In this document: in pieces, positions 5,912-11,429 of the stretch | How positions within the stretch are numbered: position 1 is the first letter of the stretch | Layout of the letters: every line of letters begins with the position of its first letter | Assembly: GCA_910579325.1 (NCBI GenBank) | Contig: CAJTTU010000091.1 | Location: 1-11,429, forward strand | Length of the DNA: 11,429 bases | Reading direction: 5' to 3' | Source: an uncultured Lachnospiraceae bacterium | GTDB lineage: Bacteria; Bacillota; Clostridia; Lachnospirales; Lachnospiraceae | Position numbers and translations under genes: made by a program | The notes under the pieces: generated by a model | Told to the model about the DNA's origin: nothing | Database searches by the model: none | Seen by the model: only the letters and a program-made list of their open reading frames with translations

Positions 5912-8155
5912 ATGAAACGATGGAAAATCACGGCGATTTACCTGTTTTTATATGACGCGCTTGCGGTAAACTTCTCCTATTTTCTGGGACTGTGGCTTCG
6001 GTTTGATTTGAGATACTCCCAGATTCCGACGCAGTATTTCGAGGCTTTTTTAAGATTTGCCCCGGTGTATACCCTGTTTTCAGGGCTTGTGTTTTATGCG
6101 CTGCACCTGTACAGCAGTCTGTGGCGGTTCGCCAGCTTTAATGAACTGAACCGTATACTGACCGCTTCTATGATCACAACGGTATTCCATGTGACGGGTA
6201 TCACGGTATTCTTCCAGCGGATGCCGGTCGCTTACTATACCGTGGGAGCCATCGTGCAGTTCTGTATGATGACCGCGGTGCGGTTCAGCTATCGCTTTGT
6301 CATGCTGGCAGCGTCAAAGCAGGCAAAGGAGGTAACGGCTGTCCACAGGGCCATGGTAATCGGAGCGGGTTCAACCGGACAGATCGTAGTCAGAGAACTG
6401 AAAAACTCGGCCGAGGCTTCGGCGAAGCCGGTCTGTGTCATTGACGACAACAGCAATAAATGGGGCCGGACAATAGAGGGAATCCCTATCGTGGGAGGAA
6501 GAACCTCTATCCAGGAGGCGGTAAAGAAATATCATGTGGATCAGATTCTGTTCGCCATTCCCACGGCGTCAGCGGAAACAAAGAGGGATATTTTAAACAT
6601 CTGCAAAGAGACGATGTGCGAGCTGAAAAGCCTTCCGGGAGTGTATCAGCTGATCAACGGAGAGGTAACGCTTGGAAAGATGAGGCCCGTTCAGGTGGAG
6701 GACCTTCTGGGCCGGGAGCCGATCGAGGTGAACACGGAGGAGATATTCCAGTCGATTAAAGGAAAAACGATTTTAATTACCGGAGGCGGAGGAAGCATAG
6801 GCTCGGAGCTGTGCAGGCAGATCGCGGGCCATGAGCCGAAACAGCTGATCATTTTTGATATTTATGAAAACAATGCCTATGAGATAGAACAGGAACTGAA
6901 ACGAAAATACGGTGACAAACTGAATCTGGTGACACTGATCGGCTCGGTGCGGGACAGCAGAAGGATTAACATGGTATTCGAGCGGTACAAACCGGATATC
7001 GTGTATCATGCGGCGGCCCATAAGCATGTTCCGCTGATGGAGGGCAGTCCGAACGAGGCCATAAAAAATAATGTAATCGGTACATATAAGACGGCCTGCG
7101 CGGCACTGAAAAATAAGACGCAGCGGTTTGTCCTGATCAGCACGGACAAGGCGGTCAATCCGACCAACATCATGGGGGCCAGCAAGCGGATCTGTGAAAT
7201 GATTATCCAGGCGATGGACGCGGTAAGCCGTGAGGGGAGAGAGGATCTTCTGCCATTGTTGAAGGTTCGTGAAAGAATGCGGGTGATCCCGCTGCAAACG
7301 GAAGATGAGTTAGAGAAAGATCGTAAGATTAAAACGGAAGACCGTAAAATCAGGACAGAAAATCCCAGGATTAAGATGGAAAACTGCGATATCAGGATAG
7401 AATCGGTCAAGAACAAATATCGAACGGGGACGCAGTTTGTGGCGGTCCGTTTCGGGAATGTCCTGGGAAGCAACGGATCGGTGATCCCGCTGTTTAAAAA
7501 GCAGATCGAAGCGGGAGGACCGGTGACAGTGACACATCCTGACATTACGAGATATTTTATGACGATACCGGAGGCGGTGAGCCTGGTGCTCCAGGCAGGA
7601 ACCTACGCCTGGGGCGGTGAGATCTTTGTGCTGGACATGGGAGAGCCGGTAAAGATCGATACGCTGGCGAGAAATTTGATTAAGCTCTCGGGGTATAAAC
7701 CGGATGAGGAGATCAAGGTCATCTACAGCGGGCTGCGTCCGGGAGAGAAGCTGTATGAAGAGAAGCTGATGGAAGAAGAAGGGTTGAAGCAGACCGATAA
7801 TAAACAGATTTATATCGGGAAGCCGGTGCCGTTTGATATAGGGAGATTTTTGAGTCAGCTGGAGGAACTGGCGGCGGCCAGTTATGCGAATGACGAGCGG
7901 ATAGCGGAACTGGCAGGGGAGATTGTGCAGACGTTTCATCCGGCGGGGGAGAAAGCGAGTGGGGAAGATATGGAGAAGAAGAAAAGGGCAGGCAGAATGT
8001 GCCGGGAAGAGGAGATGCGAAAATATGGTCGTGTGAGTGAGGCGGGGGGGGTAGAAAAAGTGGGAAAAGAACAGAGGTTATATAAAATAAAAAACTTAAA
8101 GAGGGATCAAAATGGAAAAGCGAGTTATTGGTTTCAGTCCGCCAGATATCAGTGA
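5912..8155 (+). CDS. FlaA1/WbpM/CapD-type membrane nucleotide-sugar 4,6-dehydratase (PglF-like)
   Basis: This family probably converts UDP-GlcNAc to the UDP-4-keto-6-deoxy sugar, the first step toward bacillosamine-type sugars. The 747-residue product has about four N-terminal transmembrane segments (9-30, 48-68, 85-103, 108-130). A first Rossmann domain follows (GAGSTG, 151-156), then the catalytic SDR domain (TGGGGSIGSE, 290-299; HAAAHKHVPLME, 367-377; STDKAVNPTNIMGASKR, 410-426). Ser410, Met421 and Lys425 form the SMK variant of the SDR triad seen in WbpM-like enzymes. Two things make it longer than its relatives (about 600-650): an insertion of roughly 60 residues (about 441-503) that contains a tandem repeat, and a charged tail after about 680. 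The tail continues 44 bases into the next gene only because of a G8 tract (8044-8051). The RBS AGGAGGA (5894-5900) fixes the start. Confidence 0.92.
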   Translation: MKRWKITAIYLFLYDALAVNFSYFLGLWLRFDLRYSQIPTQYFEAFLRFAPVYTLFSGLVFYALHLYSSLWRFASFNELNRILTASMITTVFHVTGITVFFQRMPVAYYTVGAIVQFCMMTAVRFSYRFVMLAASKQAKEVTAVHRAMVIGAGSTGQIVVRELKNSAEASAKPVCVIDDNSNKWGRTIEGIPIVGGRTSIQEAVKKYHVDQILFAIPTASAETKRDILNICKETMCELKSLPGVYQLINGEVTLGKMRPVQVEDLLGREPIEVNTEEIFQSIKGKTILITGGGGSIGSELCRQIAGHEPKQLIIFDIYENNAYEIEQELKRKYGDKLNLVTLIGSVRDSRRINMVFERYKPDIVYHAAAHKHVPLMEGSPNEAIKNNVIGTYKTACAALKNKTQRFVLISTDKAVNPTNIMGASKRICEMIIQAMDAVSREGREDLLPLLKVRERMRVIPLQTEDELEKDRKIKTEDRKIRTENPRIKMENCDIRIESVKNKYRTGTQFVAVRFGNVLGSNGSVIPLFKKQIEAGGPVTVTHPDITRYFMTIPEAVSLVLQAGTYAWGGEIFVLDMGEPVKIDTLARNLIKLSGYKPDEEIKVIYSGLRPGEKLYEEKLMEEEGLKQTDNKQIYIGKPVPFDIGRFLSQLEELAAASYANDERIAELAGEIVQTFHPAGEKASGEDMEKKKRAGRMCREEEMRKYGRVSEAGGVEKVGKEQRLYKIKNLKRDQNGKASYWFQSARYQ
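7319..7402 (+). repeat. Four-copy 21-bp tandem repeat inside the dehydratase catalytic domain
   Basis: Units start at 7319, 7340, 7361 and 7382 and encode DRKIKTE, DRKIRTE, NPRIKME and NCDIRIE. The consensus is polar-x-x-Ile-Lys/Arg-x-Glu with heptad spacing. The repeat lies between the helix carrying the catalytic Lys425 and the strand FVAVRFGNVLGS, where related enzymes have a short loop. It is in frame and degenerate, so it is not a recent assembly artefact. Confidence 0.85.
8044..8051 (+). repeat. G8 homopolymer that sets the dehydratase C-terminus
   Basis: Eight consecutive Gs occur near the 3' end of the dehydratase gene. With eight Gs the frame runs to 8155, past the start of the aminotransferase gene at 8112. 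With seven, the frame hits TAG (8052-8054) at once. With nine, it ends at TAA (8083-8085). Only the observed length makes the two genes overlap. It could be a slippage site or a one-base sequencing error. Confidence 0.8.
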
Positions 8156-9440
8156 GCTTGAAATAGAAGAAGTATGCGAAACCCTGCGGTCCGGCTGGAT
8201 TACCACAGGGCCGAGGACAAAACTGCTGGAACGCCGTCTGGCTGCATACATTGAGACCGGACAAACCAATATAGACTGCACTGCCGGGGAGGCTGTCGAA
8301 CAATATGCCAACCGGGTCGTATGCCTGAATTCCGCAACGGCGGCAGAAGAATTGAATCTCAGGATATTTGGAGTCGGCCCCGGCGACGAGGTGATTGTGC
8401 CAGCTTATAGCTATACCGCTTCCGCATCCGCCGCGATTCATTGCGGAGCAACGGTAAGGTTTGTTGATATACAGAAAGACGGCGACCCGGTCACTCATAT
8501 GCCAGAAATGGATTACGACGCCTTGGAACTGGCGATTACAGAGAAGACCAAAGCTGTCGTACCTGTGGATTACGGAGGCATTGTCGCTGATTATGACCAT
8601 ATTTTTGAGATCGTGGAGAGAAAGAAAAGCCTTTTCAGGCCACTGGAAACAGACGGAACGCTGCTGAGCGATCTCTCGTCCCGTATTCAGCACACCATCG
8701 GTCGTGTGGCAGTTGTGGCGGACTGCGCCCATAGTTTAGGAGCAAGCCGCATCGTTGCCGGCGAAAGGAAATACTGCGGTTCGATTGCCGATTTTAGCTC
8801 GTTTTCTTTCCATGCGGTGAAAAATTTTACGACCGCGGAGGGGGGAGCCGCCACATGGAGGCCGCTTGAGAGGATTGAGAACAGCGAGATTTATAAGATG
8901 TACCAGTTGCTGTCTCTTCACGGACAGAACAAAGATGCGTTTGTAAAGACAAAGGCCGGGGCGTGGGAATACGATATCATCGGTCCATGGTACAAATATA
9001 ACATGACGGACATCATGGCGGCAATCGGGTTGCGTCAGCTTGACAGGTATCCTGGCCTGCTTGCGCGCCGGGAGGCCATAATGAAGAAATACGACGAGGT
9101 CTGCGATGCGCTCGGCATCAGCCACATGGTGCATCATACGGAAAGCATGGACAGTTCCAATCATCTGTATTTGATTCGGGTACCGGGAATAGGGGAAGCG
9201 GAACGCAATGAAATCATAGAGAAGATGGCACAGGCCGGAGTAGCGACCAATGTTCATTATAAGCCGATGCCGATGATGACGGCCTATGGCGCCGACTGCT
9301 CCGCGTTCCCGAATGCTTATGACTATTATCACAATTTGATCACTTTGCCGTTCCACACGCTTTTATCTGAGGATGATGTGGAATATGTGTGCGCAACTTT
9401 GAAAGAGGATGTCAGTGAATGCAAGAGGAGAAGTATCTAA
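8112..9440 (+). CDS. DegT/DnrJ/EryC1/StrS-family PLP-dependent sugar aminotransferase (PglE-like)
   Basis: This family transfers an amino group, usually from glutamate, to the keto group of a nucleotide sugar. Here the substrate is probably the 4-keto-6-deoxy product of the preceding dehydratase, giving a UDP-4-amino-4,6-dideoxy-HexNAc. In the 442-residue product, SGWITTGP (27-34), GVGPGDEVIVPAYSYTA (87-103) and VVADCAHSLGA (201-211) match the family. Lys237 in FSFHAVKNFTTAEGG is the PLP Schiff-base lysine. ATNVHYKPMP near the C-terminus is the usual substrate-pocket segment. Relatives are often 370-400 residues; extra length lies around residues 50-66 and 165-197. The start is supported by GAGGG (8101-8105) six bases upstream. 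It overlaps the dehydratase frame by 44 bases, which is unusually long for coupled genes. No acetyltransferase (PglD-like) is in the window. Confidence 0.93.
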   Translation: MEKRVIGFSPPDISELEIEEVCETLRSGWITTGPRTKLLERRLAAYIETGQTNIDCTAGEAVEQYANRVVCLNSATAAEELNLRIFGVGPGDEVIVPAYSYTASASAAIHCGATVRFVDIQKDGDPVTHMPEMDYDALELAITEKTKAVVPVDYGGIVADYDHIFEIVERKKSLFRPLETDGTLLSDLSSRIQHTIGRVAVVADCAHSLGASRIVAGERKYCGSIADFSSFSFHAVKNFTTAEGGAATWRPLERIENSEIYKMYQLLSLHGQNKDAFVKTKAGAWEYDIIGPWYKYNMTDIMAAIGLRQLDRYPGLLARREAIMKKYDEVCDALGISHMVHHTESMDSSNHLYLIRVPGIGEAERNEIIEKMAQAGVATNVHYKPMPMMTAYGADCSAFPNAYDYYHNLITLPFHTLLSEDDVEYVCATLKEDVSECKRRSI

Positions 9441-10464
9441 GAATATCGTTCTGTTTTTGTATATCATGTTCATATTATCAGTGACGCTGGCCGGCAGAGC
9501 CAAGCTGGACAGGCGGATCTTTGAGCCTCTGTTCTGGGAACTGAAAAACCGTATGTGGTCCGATATTCTTTTGAACATCGTATTGTTTGTACCACTTGGA
9601 TTTTTTATCGGGTGCTGGAAAGGGATTTTTATCGGAACATTTCTTTCCTGTGGAATTGAAGCGGCACAATATTATTTCTGTCTTGGCTATTGTGAGTTGG
9701 ACGATGTGCTACATAATACGATTGGAACAGGAATCGGAATATTGGCATGGGTGGCGGTTGGAACGGCGGTGCTGAAAAAATGGGAGGAGCTTCCTGATTT
9801 TATGCGTGTGGACGATGTACGTTCTTATTGGGAGATACTTGATAAGAAAAGAGGGCAGCTTGTCTTTAAGCGTGCGTTTGATCTGATCTTTAGCGTTATA
9901 CTGCTGGCGCTTCTTGCGGTACCGATGGCCGTGATAGCTGTTTTGATTAAGAGAGACTCCGAGGGTCCGGTATTTTACCGTCAGGAGCGCGTGACTACAT
10001 ACGGCCGTCGTTTCCGCATCCACAAGTTCCGCACAATGGTGTCGAATGCGGATAAAATCGGCGCCGCTGTGACGGCAGGCAATGACAGCCGTATTACAAA
10101 AGTCGGAGCCATACTTAGAAGGTTTCGTCTGGATGAGCTGCCCCAGGTGATTGACGTGATAAAAGGAGATATGAGTTTTGTGGGAACCAGGCCGGAGGTT
10201 GTGAAGTACGTGGAGCAGTATAAGCCGGAATACAATGCAACTCTGCTGATGCCGGCAGGGATAACGAGCGAAGCCAGTATAAGGTATAAGGATGAAGGCA
10301 AGCTGTTAGATGGGGCGGAGGATGTGGATAAGGTGTATGTGGAGGAAGTGCTGCCTGGAAAGATGGTGTGGAACCTGAAGTTTATCAGACAATTACAGTT
10401 TAGTCGGGATATATCAACCATGTTTGGCACTGTGTCAGCTGTGTTGGGAAAAGATTGCGAATGA
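9415..10464 (+). CDS. VanZ-domain / phosphoglycosyl transferase fusion (initiating sugar transferase)
   Basis: The N-terminal 125 or so residues are a VanZ-like four-helix membrane domain. DILLNIVLFVPLGFFIG and CGIEAAQYYFCLGYCELDDVLHNTIGTGIG match VanZ signatures. The rest is a bacterial sugar transferase of the monotopic PglC/WbaP type. It has KRAFDL, a hydrophobic re-entrant helix, then FRIHKFRTM and RLDELPQVIDVIKGDMSFVGTRPE, with the catalytic Asp-Glu pair in LDELPQ. Such enzymes transfer sugar-1-phosphate from UDP-sugar to undecaprenyl phosphate, starting the repeat unit; the aminated sugar of the preceding two genes is the likely substrate. GTG at 9415 is chosen because AGAGGA (9404-9409) is well spaced for it. 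The alternative ATG at 9409 abuts this RBS. The gene overlaps the aminotransferase end and its stop overlaps the next start (ATGA). Confidence 0.9.
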   Translation: MNARGEVSKNIVLFLYIMFILSVTLAGRAKLDRRIFEPLFWELKNRMWSDILLNIVLFVPLGFFIGCWKGIFIGTFLSCGIEAAQYYFCLGYCELDDVLHNTIGTGIGILAWVAVGTAVLKKWEELPDFMRVDDVRSYWEILDKKRGQLVFKRAFDLIFSVILLALLAVPMAVIAVLIKRDSEGPVFYRQERVTTYGRRFRIHKFRTMVSNADKIGAAVTAGNDSRITKVGAILRRFRLDELPQVIDVIKGDMSFVGTRPEVVKYVEQYKPEYNATLLMPAGITSEASIRYKDEGKLLDGAEDVDKVYVEEVLPGKMVWNLKFIRQLQFSRDISTMFGTVSAVLGKDCE

Positions 10465-11429
10465 TGGTTAAGGATAATAAGATAGACATTCTCTTTTTTG
10501 AGCGTCCGCTTGTGGATCTTAAGAGATATGCGTTTAAGATTGCATCTGTACTGAAAATAACGGATAAGAATTTATCGCTTGCTTCAATCAGCCTGGAACT
10601 TCCGGAAGATGGATATGCGACAAATGTTGACTATCACTATTTAAGAAGAGAGGTCAAGGATATTGATTCTTTTTTCAGGAATCATGCGGTTCGTGTGGTT
10701 GTTTTTACAAATCCAAGGATACCTGACATGGAAATGATACTTCATGCGCATAAATTAGGTGTTAAAACGGTTATGATTCAGGAAGGCGTTATTTTTGAAG
10801 GAGCAAATATTAATGACGTTAGCGTATCAAATGCATTCCTGTCTTTGAAGTTTATTCCTAAAACGTTCTCATACTTCGGAATATTACAGAGAATGTGCAG
10901 ATATGATAACAGAAGTTATTTGGGTTTGCTGAAGGAAATCATAAAGAAAAAGCATAATATCACAAGTATTGTCGCGCATTATTTTTCTCCATATCTTATT
11001 GGGGATTATATATTGACTATGGGGGATTACTGGGCAGATTATTACAGGAATACAATGCTTTATCCGGAAAACAGAATTTGCGTGATGGGAGATCATGATT
11101 TGGATGATTTTCAAGCGCATGATGAAAAAGAAAAGGCTATCTGTTATATAGCAACAATACTTGTTGAAGATGGATCCCGAACTAAGGAAGAATTCAATGT
11201 CTTTCTTGAGGCATTATCACATGTGGTTGATACAGAAACAAAATTATATCTGAAACTGCATCCTAGAAGTAATGAAAAGCTATATGAGATACTTAAGAAC
11301 CATAATATTGAGATTATTAGGAATGGAGAACTTCCGAGTACGACTATTTACATAGGTCATCGTTCTACGCTGCTGGCAAGAGCTTTATATGAATCCGACA
11401 ATTTAATAATCTGGAAATTTCCGAATGAG
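10461..11429 (+). CDS. Probable capsule glycosyltransferase (GT-B, polysialyltransferase/GT52-like), 3' end outside the window
   Basis: An uninterrupted frame begins at ATGATG (10461; the second ATG at 10464 is equally possible) and runs to the window edge with no stop, giving 323 codons. The ATG overlaps the preceding stop as ATGA, so the two are coupled. Near the N-terminus KIDILFFERPLVDLKRY resembles an opening Rossmann strand. VMIQEGVIFEG comes mid-protein. Toward the C-terminus TKLYLKLHPRS is followed about 30 residues later by TTIYIGHRSTLLARAL. A K-x-HPR motif followed by a Ser-Thr segment is characteristic of polysialyltransferase-like and GT52-like GT-B enzymes, where these residues contact the nucleotide. 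No signal peptide is visible, so it is probably cytoplasmic. The gene is clearly more AT-rich than those upstream and uses A/T-ending codons, typical of serotype-specific genes acquired by exchange. The substrate cannot be predicted. Confidence 0.7.
   Translation, partial: MMVKDNKIDILFFERPLVDLKRYAFKIASVLKITDKNLSLASISLELPEDGYATNVDYHYLRREVKDIDSFFRNHAVRVVVFTNPRIPDMEMILHAHKLGVKTVMIQEGVIFEGANINDVSVSNAFLSLKFIPKTFSYFGILQRMCRYDNRSYLGLLKEIIKKKHNITSIVAHYFSPYLIGDYILTMGDYWADYYRNTMLYPENRICVMGDHDLDDFQAHDEKEKAICYIATILVEDGSRTKEEFNVFLEALSHVVDTETKLYLKLHPRSNEKLYEILKNHNIEIIRNGELPSTTIYIGHRSTLLARALYESDNLIIWKFPNE

Noticed and set aside
7719..8732. A 337-codon minus-strand open frame across the dehydratase/aminotransferase junction
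   Set aside because: It is antisense to clear family members on both sides; the translation has Ser/Pro-rich and His-rich stretches and no domain motifs.
10884..11120. A 78-codon minus-strand frame in the terminal glycosyltransferase
   Set aside because: It is antisense to a continuous + strand frame with HPR and Ser-Thr motifs, with no supporting signal of its own.

Overview
The window is part of an exopolysaccharide or capsule locus, all on the + strand, from a moderate-GC Gram-positive, most likely a Lachnospiraceae-type member of the Clostridia. Supporting this are the CpsB/CpsC/CpsD-style phosphoregulatory trio, an LCP-family cell-wall ligase, a class B sortase, strong AGGAGG-type ribosome binding sites and a C-terminal SPKTG sorting motif. 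The taxonomic call is inferred from gene content and style; no marker gene is present.

Layout. (1) 1-1942: the regulatory head of the locus. It holds the 3' end of a CpsB/YwqE-type tyrosine phosphatase, a Wzz/CpsC chain-length and kinase-adaptor protein, and a CpsD-type bacterial tyrosine kinase with a Tyr-rich tail. (2) 1979-4749: a cell-envelope module. It holds a membrane-anchored SGNH-like protein whose nucleophile serine looks replaced, an LCP (LytR-CpsA-Psr) protein that probably attaches polymer to the wall, and a class B sortase whose N-terminus resembles a lipoprotein signal. (3) 4750-5532: a short intergenic stretch with a very strong RBS, then a small secreted protein ending exactly at SPKTGE, a sorting motif with no membrane anchor or charged tail. 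(4) 5533-5911: a 379-base non-coding leader crowded with inverted repeats, at least two of which cannot form together. (5) 5912-11429: the biosynthetic half. It holds a FlaA1/WbpM/CapD-type nucleotide-sugar 4,6-dehydratase, a DegT-family PLP aminotransferase, a VanZ domain fused to a phosphoglycosyl transferase, and the beginning of a more AT-rich glycosyltransferase cut by the window edge.

How the genes fit together. The dehydratase and aminotransferase would convert UDP-GlcNAc to a UDP-4-amino-4,6-dideoxy-HexNAc, as PglF and PglE do. The phosphoglycosyl transferase would load the first sugar phosphate on undecaprenyl phosphate, and the terminal gene would extend it. CpsB/C/D would set chain length through a tyrosine phosphorylation cycle, and the LCP protein would transfer finished polymer to the wall. 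The sortase beside a secreted SPKTGE protein suggests that a protein component is also handled here. Flippase, polymerase and further transferases are not in the window.

The most noteworthy points are: the sortase next to a tail-less sorting-motif protein; the degenerate SGNH protein; a G8 tract in the dehydratase gene that decides whether it overlaps the next gene; a four-copy 7-residue tandem repeat inserted in the dehydratase catalytic domain; the VanZ-phosphoglycosyl transferase fusion; and the structured leader before the biosynthetic genes.
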